The position numbers were made by a program, and so were the translations under genes. Source: Diplocloster agilis (GTDB taxonomy: Bacteria > Bacillota > Clostridia > Lachnospirales > Lachnospiraceae). Taken from it: a stretch of DNA of 64,000 nucleotides. The stretch lies in contig NZ_JAHQCW010000013.1 in assembly GCF_019042275.1 (NCBI RefSeq), positions 1-64,000 on the forward strand, given 5' to 3'. Positions 8,385-17,457 of the stretch are shown here, in pieces (the stretch's first letter is position 1; each line of letters begins with the position of its first letter). The notes below the pieces were generated by a model. That model ran no database searches. It worked only from the letters and a program-made list of their open reading frames with translations, and was not told the origin of the DNA.

Positions 8385-9176
8385 ATGCAATCTGTATTGT
8401 GGGCTGCCGGCGGTACCGGGTTTACTTTTCTTATGACCAGTCTGGGCGCAGCTATGGTTTTCTTTTTTCGCAAAAAGTCGAATGTAAATATACAGCGCGT
8501 GTTTTTGGGGTTCGCTGCGGGCGTTATGATCGCCGCGTCGGTTTGGTCTTTATTGATTCCGGCTATTGAGGAGGCCGAGGCCTCCGGTATGATCGGTTGG
8601 ATGCCGGCTGCGGGGGGATTCATTCTGGGGATCGCGTTCCTGATGCTGATGGATAATGTGCTGCCGCATCTGCATCCGGATTCGTCGTCTCCGGAGGGAC
8701 CTTCCTCCACCTGGAAACGGACAACCCTGCTGGTCCTGGCGGTGACTCTGCATAATATTCCTGAGGGAATGGCGGTTGGCCTTTCTTTTGCACTGGCCGC
8801 ACAGCACGGCAATGATCCCGCGATGTACGCGGCCGCTATGGCTCTGGCCATCGGCATCGGCATCCAGAACTTTCCGGAGGGCGCGGCGATCTCGCTGCCG
8901 CTTCGGCAGGAGGGCGTCTCCACGGGAAGAGCATTCGTATATGGCAGCTTGTCCGGTTTTGTGGAACCCGTGTTCGGTATCCTGACGGTACTGATCGCCG
9001 GCGGTATCCAGCCGCTGATGCCCTGGCTTCTGTCCTTCGCCGCCGGAGCCATGCTGTATGTGGTGGTGGAGGAACTGATTCCGGAAGCGCATCTGGGCGA
9101 ACATTCCCATGTGGGTACCCTGGGCGTCATGGCCGGATTTCTGATTATGATGATTCTTGACGTGGCTTTGGGCTGA
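8385..9176 (+). CDS. ZIP-family metal transporter
   Basis: 263 aa with about eight membrane segments. The two metal-binding family motifs are present: HNIPEG (His123) in TM4 and QNFPEGAAI in TM5. The cytoplasmic loop near residues 90-110 has a short histidine-containing stretch. It takes up divalent metal, most often zinc, iron or manganese, across the cytoplasmic membrane. Ribosome site AGGGGG lies 7 nt before ATG. It is a single-gene unit closed by a strong terminator. Confidence 0.93.
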   Translation: MQSVLWAAGGTGFTFLMTSLGAAMVFFFRKKSNVNIQRVFLGFAAGVMIAASVWSLLIPAIEEAEASGMIGWMPAAGGFILGIAFLMLMDNVLPHLHPDSSSPEGPSSTWKRTTLLVLAVTLHNIPEGMAVGLSFALAAQHGNDPAMYAAAMALAIGIGIQNFPEGAAISLPLRQEGVSTGRAFVYGSLSGFVEPVFGILTVLIAGGIQPLMPWLLSFAAGAMLYVVVEELIPEAHLGEHSHVGTLGVMAGFLIMMILDVALG

Positions 9177-9180
9177 ATGT

Positions 9181-9213
9181 AAGGGGCTGTTTTTCACAGC
9201 CCCTTTGCTTTGC
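9181..9213 (+). terminator. Terminator after the ZIP gene
   Basis: A 10-bp perfect stem AAGGGGCTGT/ACAGCCCCTT with a 5-nt loop (9181-9205) is followed by a T-rich tail. It may also serve the converging ABC gene. Confidence 0.8.
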
Positions 9214-9222
9214 TCTTTGTCA

Positions 9223-9873
9223 TCAGGCGCCGGCCGATAGACTTCCCTCCGACAGATAGTAGATCTCATCGCTTAATTCTCTTAGAAAACCTTCGTTCCG
9301 GTCGCTTATTATAATCAGCGCGTCACGCTCTCTGGCTCTGCGGATCAGATCCATCAGCATATCCACACCTCCCGGATCCAGCTCGGAAGTAGCTCCGTCT
9401 AACAGCAGGATATCCGGCTGTTCCATAAATGCGGCGGCGATACCTAACCGCTGGGCCATCTGGGGGGTATACGCCCCATACCGCCTCCGTTCATTGCTTC
9501 CCAGTTTTACAAAATCCATCATCTTTCGGATGTGGGTGTTGGATATCTCCCGCCTGACAGCCGCCAGCAGCTGCAGATTTTGGAATCCGGTATATTCTTT
9601 TAAGAAGACAGGCCTGCCGATCATGATTCCTACGCTGTCCGGCTGCATAATATCGGTTCCCAGCAGCTTTTGATTAATCTGGATGCTGCCGGAAGTGGGC
9701 CGCACCAGGCCGCACAGCATGCTTAGAAATACGGTTTTTCCGGAACCGCTGTCCCCCTGTATTCCATATACTCTGCCGCCTTCAAAGTAGGCGTCTGTCT
9801 GGTCTATCACCTTCTGATTATGCAGCACTTTCGTCAGCTGCTCCGTCTCGATTTCCGTATGTTTAATTTTCAT
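9223..9873 (-). CDS. ABC transporter ATPase, degenerate signature
   Basis: About 216 aa. Walker A is GDSGSGKT and Walker B ILLLDGATSELD. The ABC signature is weak (YTPQMAQRL in place of LSGGQ), as in some lantibiotic-immunity or small exporter ATPases. The start ATG at 9873 overlaps the permease stop, consistent with translational coupling. It couples ATP hydrolysis to the adjacent permease. Substrate unknown. Confidence 0.8.
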   Translation of the reverse strand: MKIKHTEIETEQLTKVLHNQKVIDQTDAYFEGGRVYGIQGDSGSGKTVFLSMLCGLVRPTSGSIQINQKLLGTDIMQPDSVGIMIGRPVFLKEYTGFQNLQLLAAVRREISNTHIRKMMDFVKLGSNERRRYGAYTPQMAQRLGIAAAFMEQPDILLLDGATSELDPGGVDMLMDLIRRARERDALIIISDRNEGFLRELSDEIYYLSEGSLSAGA

Positions 9874-10627
9874 CCGCCCTGCTCCCTTCCTCCAGCACAT
9901 CCAGGTGCTCTCCGCGATATACGCAGACCGGCAGTGTCACCGCAAAGAGAAGCAGGACCTCCCCCAGCAGTATGCCCTGGAAAACAAGCGCCGTACCATC
10001 CCCTGTTCCCGACGATGCCAGGTGGGAAAACAGCCCAGCGTTGGCCAGGCGGTACAGCAGACAGAACAGCCCCGGAATTCCTATGGCCGCCGCCATATGT
10101 TTGCAGAACATGGAGATCATCAGTCCAAAACCGGCCATCAAACCGCTCAGAATCCATTCTCCGATAAAATATAACAACACGCTCAGAACCGGATTATGTA
10201 CAAATCCCGGAAGCTCCAGATCCAAATAGCGCCATCGGATCCCGTATTCAGCAGTCATCTGTAACGTTAACGGCACGGTGGCCGCAAACCCACTGGTTAA
10301 AAATATGACCGCATACTTGGCCAGTACGTAATTCTTTCTGCCCGTGCGCGTGATGATCTGCTTCCAATATCCGTGTCTGGTCTCCGCAAGATAGGACCAG
10401 CCGTAGGGACACATGACCAGCAGCGAACTGATTGCGCGTGTCATCGAAAGCCCTGTACTCCTTACCGAAAGATCTGATGCCCCGCTGCCCGCTACGGCCC
10501 CGTTCCCGAGGCTCCAGAGCAGATAAGCGCACTGTATGGCGCCAACCGCCAGTACAGCGCCAAAGGTTATCCACAGATATCTGTTTCTTACCGCTTTTAG
10601 AAGCTCTATCCGCATTAATTTTCCCAA
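9863..10627 (-). CDS. ABC transporter permease (ABC-2-like)
   Basis: 254 aa with about six hydrophobic segments; starts MGKLMRIELLKAVRNRYLW, a cytoplasmic lead into TM1 that is typical of ABC-2-type permeases. It forms a two-gene exporter with the ATPase downstream. No substrate-binding protein or regulator adjoins, so the cargo cannot be inferred. Confidence 0.8.
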   Translation of the reverse strand: MGKLMRIELLKAVRNRYLWITFGAVLAVGAIQCAYLLWSLGNGAVAGSGASDLSVRSTGLSMTRAISSLLVMCPYGWSYLAETRHGYWKQIITRTGRKNYVLAKYAVIFLTSGFAATVPLTLQMTAEYGIRWRYLDLELPGFVHNPVLSVLLYFIGEWILSGLMAGFGLMISMFCKHMAAAIGIPGLFCLLYRLANAGLFSHLASSGTGDGTALVFQGILLGEVLLLFAVTLPVCVYRGEHLDVLEEGSRADEN

Positions 10628-10794
10628 CCGGCTCCCCCCTTTTCAGGTTACGAACATGATTAAGAATAGTATAACAGAAACCTGTGTCTATTTTGTTTCC
10701 GATTTGTTATTATATTTTAGACGATTTCTTATAATTTCCTCTTTTCCTCTCCGGTATGATTTCTTTCACGCCTTTTCTTTCGTTTATTTACATA

Positions 10795-10822
10795 TTGTAA
10801 ATTGTCCGGCATCTGCTACAAT
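10795..10822 (+). promoter_or_regulatory. Promoter of rarA
   Basis: TTGTAA (10795-10800), a 16-bp spacer, then TACAAT (10817-10822), about 36 nt before the GTG start. Confidence 0.5.
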
Positions 10823-10858
10823 AAATTCATGGACTCCAAATAACATGGAGAAAAGGAA

Positions 10859-12184
10859 GTGATTGAATTGGAACAGCTTTCCCTCTTTGATGACCGTCCA
10901 AAGTCCACCCCTCTGGCCAGCCGTCTGCGGCCGGAATCCCTGAAGGAATTCGTCGGTCAGCAGCACCTGCTGGGCAAGGGCCGGATTCTGCGTCAGCTGA
11001 TCGAGCAGGATAATATTTCATCTATGATATTCTGGGGGCCTCCCGGTGTCGGGAAAACCACTTTGGCCAGAATCATCGCCGGTACCACCAGAAGTAATTT
11101 TGTGGATTTCAGCGCCGTCACCAGCGGAATTAAGGAGATCAAAACCGTGATGGCCCAGGCGGAAGCGAACCGGATGTCCGGGGAGCGTACGCTGCTTTTC
11201 GTAGACGAAATTCACCGCTTTAACAAGGCCCAGCAGGACGCCTTTCTCCCCTATGTGGAGAAGGGAAGCATCATTCTGATCGGAGCTACGACGGAGAACC
11301 CGTCTTTTGAGATCAACTCCGCTCTTCTGTCCCGCTGCAAGGTTTTCGTACTGCACGCGCTCTCCTCCGACGATCTGTATCTGCTGCTGCAGCACGCCCT
11401 GGAATCCGAGCGGGGGCTTGGCAGCCAGAAGATCCGCATCAGTGAAGACCTGCTGCGGATGATCGCCGGATTCGCCAACGGGGACGCCCGCACCGCCTTG
11501 AACACCCTGGAAATGGCCGTGATCAACGGGGATATTCAGGGTACGGAAACCGTGGTCACCCCGGAAATCCTGGAACAGTGCATCAGCCGTAAGTCGCTGC
11601 TCTATGATAAAAATGGAGAGGAACATTATAACCTGATCTCCGCCCTGCACAAATCCATGCGCAATTCCGACGTTCAGGCCGCGGTCTACTGGCTGGCCCG
11701 TATGCTGGAGGCTGGGGAGGACCCGCTCTACGTGGCGCGCCGTCTGATCCGTTTCGCCAGCGAGGATATCGGAATCGCGGACAGCCGCGCGTTAGAGATC
11801 GCCGTGGCTGCCTACCAGGCCTGCCACTTTAACGGGATGCCCGAGTGCAACGTGAATCTGACCCACGCAGTCACCTATCTGACGCTGGCTCCCAAATCCA
11901 ACGCGCTGTATGTGGCCTACGAGGAAGCCAAAACGGACGCGCTGCAGATGCTGGCGGAGCCGGTACCCCTGCAGATCCGCAATGCCCCCACGAAGCTGAT
12001 GCACGATCTGGATTATGGCAAGGGTTACCAGTACGCCCACGACACCGCTGAAAAACTGACCTCCATGCAGTGTCTGCCGGATTCCCTCTCAGGGCGGAAC
12101 TATTACCGTCCTACCGGCCAGGGAATGGAGGCTGAGGCAAAAGAGAAAATGGAACGCATCGAGGAACTGAGGAAGCGGCTGTGA
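10859..12184 (+). CDS. rarA: Replication-associated recombination protein A (MgsA/WHIP family AAA ATPase)
   Basis: 441 aa, the usual family length. Walker A GPPGVGKTTL is at about residues 60-69 and Walker B LLFVDEIHRFN follows; the C-terminal tetramerisation region is complete. It acts at stalled replication forks with SSB and RecA-type functions. It starts with GTG behind GGAGAAAAGGAA. Monocistronic, converging on the sugar permease gene with only 22 bp between. Confidence 0.95.
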   Translation: MIELEQLSLFDDRPKSTPLASRLRPESLKEFVGQQHLLGKGRILRQLIEQDNISSMIFWGPPGVGKTTLARIIAGTTRSNFVDFSAVTSGIKEIKTVMAQAEANRMSGERTLLFVDEIHRFNKAQQDAFLPYVEKGSIILIGATTENPSFEINSALLSRCKVFVLHALSSDDLYLLLQHALESERGLGSQKIRISEDLLRMIAGFANGDARTALNTLEMAVINGDIQGTETVVTPEILEQCISRKSLLYDKNGEEHYNLISALHKSMRNSDVQAAVYWLARMLEAGEDPLYVARRLIRFASEDIGIADSRALEIAVAAYQACHFNGMPECNVNLTHAVTYLTLAPKSNALYVAYEEAKTDALQMLAEPVPLQIRNAPTKLMHDLDYGKGYQYAHDTAEKLTSMQCLPDSLSGRNYYRPTGQGMEAEAKEKMERIEELRKRL

Positions 12185-12206
12185 CGCTGCGGACCAGGCG
12201 GCATAC

Positions 12207-13103
12207 TTATCCTTTTACGGAGCCGATCATCATACCGGTCGCGAAATATTTCTGCATAAATGGATAAATACACATAATGGGAAGCACGGCAACCACCATA
12301 GTCGCCAGCTGCAGCGTTGTGGAGCTGACGCCGCTTACATTAGCCAGATCCGCCACCCCGGAGCTTGCGGCCATATTTTCCATGGTCTCCTGGGCCTTTA
12401 TCATTTTCACGAACAGATAAGAGAGTGTGTTCAGACTCTCATTTTTGACATAGAGCATGTTATCGTACCACGCGTTCCAGTTGAATACCGCGGTAAACAG
12501 CCCTACTGCCGCCAGCACCGGTTTGGACAGCGGCAGCACGATGCGCGTATAGATGGTAAATTCCCTGGCGCCGTCTATACGCGCCGACTCAAACAGGCTC
12601 TCCGGCAGTCCTTTGAAAAAAGAAATAAATATCTGGGCATAAAACGCATTGAACACTCCCGGAAGGATGTACACCAAAAAGTTGTTGATGAGCCCATAGC
12701 TGCGGATAGCAAGGAAAACGGGAATGATGCCTCCATTGAAGAACATGGCGATCAGCAGCAGTATCATATAGAATTTACGAAGTTTCAGATAGGATTTGCT
12801 GGCCGCATACGCGAACATAGAGGTGACCAGCAGACTTAAGGCGGTGGACAGCGCCGTACGGGCCACCGAGACGCCAAAGGCCCGCCAGATAGACAAATTC
12901 TTGAATACCTGGGTGTAATTCGCCAGTGTGAATTTACGCGGCCAAAAGTAAACGCCTCCCATCATCGCGTCTTTTCCGTCGTTGAAGGATAGAACGACCG
13001 CGTTCCAGAACGGAAACAGCATCACAAAGGTAAGCAACGCAAGTATCAGGTATATCATCACATCCGGCAAACCAAATTTTTGCCAGCTCTTTCGATTATT
13101 CAT
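12207..13103 (-). CDS. Carbohydrate ABC permease, YtcP/LplC type
   Basis: 298 aa, six membrane spans, with the conserved cytoplasmic EAA loop around ESARIDGAREFTIYTRIVLP that contacts the ATPase. It is the third component of an importer with the LplB-type permease and the binding protein upstream. No ATPase is encoded here; importers of this class normally share an MsmK-type ATPase encoded elsewhere. Confidence 0.93.
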   Translation of the reverse strand: MNNRKSWQKFGLPDVMIYLILALLTFVMLFPFWNAVVLSFNDGKDAMMGGVYFWPRKFTLANYTQVFKNLSIWRAFGVSVARTALSTALSLLVTSMFAYAASKSYLKLRKFYMILLLIAMFFNGGIIPVFLAIRSYGLINNFLVYILPGVFNAFYAQIFISFFKGLPESLFESARIDGAREFTIYTRIVLPLSKPVLAAVGLFTAVFNWNAWYDNMLYVKNESLNTLSYLFVKMIKAQETMENMAASSGVADLANVSGVSSTTLQLATMVVAVLPIMCIYPFMQKYFATGMMIGSVKG

Positions 13104-13116
13104 ATAGGCTCCCCCC

Positions 13117-14094
13117 TTAAAAATAGCTCTCGCCCGTGGTCAGCTTACTGATCGCGTTGGATGTCACCAGCAGGATAGACGCTACGATAGATTGGAGCAG
13201 GCCGATTGCCGTCGCGTAAGAAAACCGCCCCATAGAAACTCCCATTTTCAGCACATATGTGTCCAGGATCTCTGAGCGCGGCTGGTTTAAGGAATTCATC
13301 AGGTTGTAACTGATGTCAAAGTTGGAACCGCCCCGCAGCAGATTCCCTACGTTGATAATCAGCAATATCATCACCGTCGGCAAAATCGCAGGCATGGTGA
13401 CATGCAGAATCCGCTTGAACCGGCCCGCTCCGTCTATTACCGCCGCCTCCGTAACTTCCTGGTCCACGTTAGCCATGGCCGCCAGGTAAATGATGGACGA
13501 ATATCCCAGGTTTTTCCAGACGTCCAGCGTTATGGATATTCCCCAGAACGCTTCCGGCTTCCCCAGAAAAAAATAGGGGTCTTTTAAAATTCCGGCCGAT
13601 ACCAGCAATCCATTGATAAAGCCATTGGGCGACAGCCAGGTCGTGGCCATAAGCGCGACTACGGACCAGGCCAGGAAATATGGAAAGTAACTGATGGTCT
13701 GAACCGTTTTCTTGAACTTGGTATGTACCACCTCATTCAGCAGAAGGGCAAAAATAACCGGCAGGGGAATGGTGAAAAAGGCTTTGATAAAGGAGAGGCC
13801 CACCGTATTCCAGAGCACGGGAAGCACATTGGGGTCCGTAAAAAACATTTTAAAATGTTTCAATCCCACCCAGGCGCTTCCCCAGATACCGGAATTTAGT
13901 TTATAATCCTTGAATGCGATCTGCAGGCCAAACAGAGGGATAATCGCGAACAGAGCCAGCGCCAGCAGCGCGGGCACCACCATCAGCTGTAATTCCCATT
14001 GACGTCTCAGTTGATGCCAGAAGCTTTGTTTTTTAGCTTTCGGCAGGTTCTGCTTTTCTGCGGTCCGGCCTTCCTTCCCATTTTGATGTTTCAT
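13117..14094 (-). CDS. Carbohydrate ABC permease, LplB type
   Basis: 325 aa with a charged N-terminal tail of about 35 residues and six membrane spans. The EAA loop VTEAAVIDGAGRFKRILHVT is visible. It pairs with the downstream YtcP-type permease. An AGGAGG precedes the ATG; the gene follows the binding-protein gene after a 66-bp gap holding a hairpin. Confidence 0.93.
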   Translation of the reverse strand: MKHQNGKEGRTAEKQNLPKAKKQSFWHQLRRQWELQLMVVPALLALALFAIIPLFGLQIAFKDYKLNSGIWGSAWVGLKHFKMFFTDPNVLPVLWNTVGLSFIKAFFTIPLPVIFALLLNEVVHTKFKKTVQTISYFPYFLAWSVVALMATTWLSPNGFINGLLVSAGILKDPYFFLGKPEAFWGISITLDVWKNLGYSSIIYLAAMANVDQEVTEAAVIDGAGRFKRILHVTMPAILPTVMILLIINVGNLLRGGSNFDISYNLMNSLNQPRSEILDTYVLKMGVSMGRFSYATAIGLLQSIVASILLVTSNAISKLTTGESYF

Positions 14095-14115
14095 GTACGC
14101 TAACCTCCTACTTTC

Positions 14116-14146
14116 GTTCCCGGTCCGGTATTTTCGGGCCGGGAAC
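14116..14146 (-). other. Intercistronic stem-loop after the binding-protein gene
   Basis: GTTCCCGGTCCG (14116-14127) pairs with CGGGCCGGGAAC (14135-14146) around a 7-nt loop. No T-run follows on the minus strand, so it more likely protects the binding-protein mRNA or attenuates the permease message than terminates. Confidence 0.55.
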
Positions 14147-14160
14147 GTTTTAAGTTATGA

Positions 14161-15870
14161 TTATTGTCCGATACCAAGCGATACCCAGTGATCATAGTTC
14201 GCCTGGAAATATTCGCAAAGGGTGTCCACGCCGGAGTGCTTCATATCACTGATAAACTTATCATAGGCGGTCTCGAAATCCGCTTCTGTTTCCGCCACGC
14301 ATACCGCGGCCGTCCCCGATGCCCAGGTGCTGTAGATCTGCTCCCGAAGCGCCAGCTCATCCGTGTTCGTCAACGCGTAGGTCAAATCAGAGAGCATTTC
14401 ATTCTGCTGATGGGGAGTCATCACCTCAAAATCCTTCAGCATTCCCGGGTAAGCGCTGTAGGTATTATGAGCTCCATACACAATCGCCCAGTTAGAAGTA
14501 AGCCACGCGAAATTGTAGTTATAAACTCCCAGCTCCCGCTGCAGCTTCTCCATACTTTCCGCTTCGGTTTTTATTTTCAGTTCCGTCTCCTTCGGACGGC
14601 CGTGCTCATCCGGTTCCCAGGTAAGTCCTTCCGTGCCATAACGCTGCAGGATCTGTCCCTCGTCTCCCATAAGAAAATCGATATATTGGATACACCGGTC
14701 GGGATGTTCCGTATCCTTTGTGATAAAGACGCCCTGATAACCGGTACTGTAATAATCGTCGTGGATCTTAAGCTGATCGGCGGAACGCCCGTCCGGCATA
14801 GGATATTCGATCGTCTCAAAGTTCAGCTCATTGACCTTGCCCGTCCCTTGGAGCAATGCCCAGTAATAGCCCCAATAACTGAGCATATCCTGATCCGCGT
14901 ATGCCGCCTTTTTCTGGTCGTTTTTGAATGCCCACTGCTCCGGATTAATCAGGCCCTTCCGGTACCATTCGTTATAAGTTCGGAGCGCTTCTTTATAATA
15001 GGGCTGCATAAACGTCATTTCCACCTTGCCGTTGGAGTACTCGAAATGGTCATTGGTAGCCCCGTACATACGGGCCAGCAGATTCAGCATGGAATTATGG
15101 CTCCAGGGCGTGGTCGGCGCGTAATCATAGATAGGATTGTTGATTTCGGGATGTTTATCCTTCATCTGCACAACTGCATCCGTATACTTGTCAAGCGTGC
15201 TTACATCGGGCCTGCCGATCTCATCGTAATACTTTTTATTCATGGACACACTGATAGATCCCCGGCTGTTCAGTATCTGGTCACCATATCTGTTCTCATC
15301 CCCGAAGAAACTGACGGTACAATAAAATTTCCCGTCGGGTTCCGTATATATTTTATCCATATTCTTAGGCATAATCTCGCCCAAATGGGGCGCGTACTGT
15401 TCGATCAGATCGTTGTACGGCAGCACAAATCCCTGATCCACCAGCAGCGGACGTACCGGCCCGTTCGCCGGTGTTATGATAAAATCCGGAAGCTTTTCGC
15501 CGGAGGCCAGCATCGTGTTCAGCTCCATATTATCTGTCGTGGTGGCGTACTGGATATCCAGCGTGACGCCGGTCAGCTCCGTAATCTTTTTGGAGGTGGG
15601 ATCATCGCCCCATTTCCAGTCCGTAGGCATCATCACGCTATTTACAAACGCAGTAAGGGTGACCGGCTCCTTGCTGTACTCCGACGTGTCGGCGGCTGCA
15701 GACTGCTGGCCGGCGTCGCCGGCAGTTTCCTGCTCACCGGCAGCGGCCTCCGGTAAGTCCTTTCTTGCCGGTACATCGGTGTCGCTGCTCCCCCCGCAGC
15801 CGGCCAGGCTAAACGCCAATAAAACCAGAGATAGTGTACAGGCAACAACTCTTTTCATTTTCTTTTTCAT
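14161..15870 (-). CDS. Extracellular sugar-binding lipoprotein (LipO-like)
   Basis: About 569 aa. A basic N-terminus and hydrophobic stretch end in the lipobox LAGC, followed by a Gly/Ser/Asp- and Ala/Glu/Gln-rich linker and a large solute-binding domain. The long size fits the LipO/YtcQ group that works with LplB/YtcP permeases on oligosaccharides. The start is ATG 15870, eight nt after AGGAGG; a longer frame to 15894 lacks support. The operon with alpha-galactosidase suggests an alpha-galactoside ligand. Confidence 0.92.
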   Translation of the reverse strand: MKKKMKRVVACTLSLVLLAFSLAGCGGSSDTDVPARKDLPEAAAGEQETAGDAGQQSAAADTSEYSKEPVTLTAFVNSVMMPTDWKWGDDPTSKKITELTGVTLDIQYATTTDNMELNTMLASGEKLPDFIITPANGPVRPLLVDQGFVLPYNDLIEQYAPHLGEIMPKNMDKIYTEPDGKFYCTVSFFGDENRYGDQILNSRGSISVSMNKKYYDEIGRPDVSTLDKYTDAVVQMKDKHPEINNPIYDYAPTTPWSHNSMLNLLARMYGATNDHFEYSNGKVEMTFMQPYYKEALRTYNEWYRKGLINPEQWAFKNDQKKAAYADQDMLSYWGYYWALLQGTGKVNELNFETIEYPMPDGRSADQLKIHDDYYSTGYQGVFITKDTEHPDRCIQYIDFLMGDEGQILQRYGTEGLTWEPDEHGRPKETELKIKTEAESMEKLQRELGVYNYNFAWLTSNWAIVYGAHNTYSAYPGMLKDFEVMTPHQQNEMLSDLTYALTNTDELALREQIYSTWASGTAAVCVAETEADFETAYDKFISDMKHSGVDTLCEYFQANYDHWVSLGIGQ

Positions 15871-15897
15871 CCAATAATCCTCCTTTTCACACATAAA

Positions 15898-16101
15898 TCA
15901 GAATAAACAGCAACCCAATTCTTTAAAATACTCAATTTTCTTCCGGAGCTGCTCCTGCGTCACCCCATAAGCGCGGGCCAGGCAATTAAGGCACAGGCAT
16001 TCTTGTGCGCCCCGGTTAACCAGCCGCCGGAACAATCCGATCTCATCATGAGTCAGCGGCTTTTGGCATTGATAACACCGGATTTGTCTATAGCCCCCCA
16101 T
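15898..16101 (-). CDS. Small zinc-ribbon-like protein, function unknown
   Basis: About 67 aa starting MGGYRQIRCYQCQKPLT. Two CxxC pairs (CYQC and CLNC) about 30 residues apart suggest a structural zinc site; the C-terminus has a short helical stretch (EQLRKKIEYFKELGCC). The start ATG 16101 overlaps the end of the alpha-galactosidase gene by 14 nt, so it is coupled to it, and the binding-protein gene follows 27 nt later. Role unknown. Confidence 0.6.
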   Translation of the reverse strand: MGGYRQIRCYQCQKPLTHDEIGLFRRLVNRGAQECLCLNCLARAYGVTQEQLRKKIEYFKELGCCLF

Positions 16102-17251
16102 AACCGCATTCCACCAGTTCCGCCCGATAGATCCGGCAGTCGTGGGCCGGTATCTGCTGCGTGTAGATCTCATGATATGTGCCGGCGTCTTCCCCGGTAA
16201 AAATATCCTTCAGCCGGAAACCATATCCGCATCTGCTGTCGATACCGATATCATAGAACCGCACACTGGCTTTTGTATCTTCATCCCCAAAGTTAAAGAT
16301 CCCGATGGCGTAGGTTCCATCGCTCAAATGTTTAAACAGCACACGCATGTTTTCGTTCCCGAGGCCATCGTCATTGAACTGGAGCTTATGAATGTAAGGT
16401 GGCCTGGCTTCCTCATCCTGATCGATATCCAACAGTTCACGGTTTGTCAGCAGGCGGTATGTTTCATCTGACATCGACCGTATGTCCATCCCCAGCACCA
16501 ACGGCGCGGATAGCATGCACCAGAATGCGAAGTGCTGCCGGTATTCCACATCGGTACACCCCTCGCCGAAACCAATGCTGCCCTTTCCGTAAAGCCCGGC
16601 CACCAGCATATCCAGATCATTAAAGCATCCCGGAGCGCTGTAGGGCAGATTATCAAGCTGGCTCAGCGCGATACTGCGGATCGATTCGTAGGTATCCGTG
16701 ATATCCCTCGTAGAACGGAACATTCCCGCGCCTGTGGAACGTACCCATTGGGGCGTGTCATCCCTTCCCCAGTTACAGGCCGAAAGCACAATATCGCGGC
16801 CTGTAGCTTTAAGCGCCATGCTCATCCGGTTATACAGCATCGGCCCGTCCGCCTGAGAAGGTTTGTAACAGTAGTCGTACTTTAAAAAGTCGACTCCGAT
16901 ATCGGCAAAAAACTTGGCGTCCTGAAACTCATGTCCGAAGCTTCCGGGAAAATCCATGCAGGTGCGGATACCGGCGCTTGAATACATACCGAATTTAAAC
17001 CCCTTGCTGTGGACATAGTCCGCCACCGATTTCATTCCATGGGGAAATTTGGCCAGGCACACCACCAGATTTCCCTTCTTGTCCCTTTCCCGCTCGAGCC
17101 ACGCATCGTCGATGACGAGATAATTGTATCCTGCCTTGGCAAGCCCGCTCTCAACCATAGCATCCGCGGTCTCCCGGATGATTTCGTCATTGATTTTGTT
17201 CGTAAATGCATTCCAGGAATTCCAGCCCATTGGCGGCCGTTTTACGTACAT
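16088..17251 (-). CDS. Alpha-galactosidase, GH27 (GH-D clan)
   Basis: About 388 aa. The family start motif PPMGWNSWN is present; the likely catalytic nucleophile is Asp126 in FLKYDYC and the acid/base lies in RSTRDITDTY. No signal peptide, so it acts in the cytoplasm on imported alpha-galactosides. Start ATG 17251 follows AGGAGG by 7 nt; a longer frame (17344) would run over the promoter. First gene of the operon with the small Cys protein, binding protein and two permeases. Other GH27 activities (e.g. isomalto-dextranase) cannot be excluded. Confidence 0.93.
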   Translation of the reverse strand: MYVKRPPMGWNSWNAFTNKINDEIIRETADAMVESGLAKAGYNYLVIDDAWLERERDKKGNLVVCLAKFPHGMKSVADYVHSKGFKFGMYSSAGIRTCMDFPGSFGHEFQDAKFFADIGVDFLKYDYCYKPSQADGPMLYNRMSMALKATGRDIVLSACNWGRDDTPQWVRSTGAGMFRSTRDITDTYESIRSIALSQLDNLPYSAPGCFNDLDMLVAGLYGKGSIGFGEGCTDVEYRQHFAFWCMLSAPLVLGMDIRSMSDETYRLLTNRELLDIDQDEEARPPYIHKLQFNDDGLGNENMRVLFKHLSDGTYAIGIFNFGDEDTKASVRFYDIGIDSRCGYGFRLKDIFTGEDAGTYHEIYTQQIPAHDCRIYRAELVECGYGGL

Positions 17252-17324
17252 GATATTCCTCCTTTTCTTACTGAGCGTTTGGCCCATTCCAGAGCAGTTG
17301 TCTATGCAACCGTTCATATTGTTC

Positions 17325-17377
17325 ATAATAGCAAACAAACTCACCTTTTACAGTTGTTTTTTGATTCATTTTTTACA
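17325..17377 (-). promoter_or_regulatory. Promoter and candidate AraC sites of the alpha-galactosidase operon
   Basis: On the minus strand there is an extended -10 TGCTATTAT (hexamer at 17325-17330). Two identical TTTTACA half-sites (plus-strand reading) lie at 17346-17352 and 17371-17377, 25 bp apart, the nearer one overlapping the poor -35. This is the arrangement expected for activation by an AraC-type protein. Confidence 0.45.
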
Positions 17378-17405
17378 CCATTTGTTTCAAGGGGCCCGGT
17401 ATTCA

Positions 17406-17434
17406 TTGTGCAACTTTATGATAAATGCTATACT
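17406..17434 (+). promoter_or_regulatory. Promoter of the AraC gene
   Basis: TTGTGC (17406-17411), 17-bp spacer, extended -10 TGCTATACT (hexamer 17429-17434), 24 nt before the ATG. Confidence 0.65.
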
Positions 17435-17457
17435 GAAACTGAAAGGAGAGTACCTTC

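Noticed and set aside
14164-15756. Long open frame (530 codons) on the plus strand opposite the sugar-binding protein gene
   Set aside because: It is antisense to a clear lipoprotein gene, has no domain or ribosome site, and arises from codon bias in GC-rich DNA.
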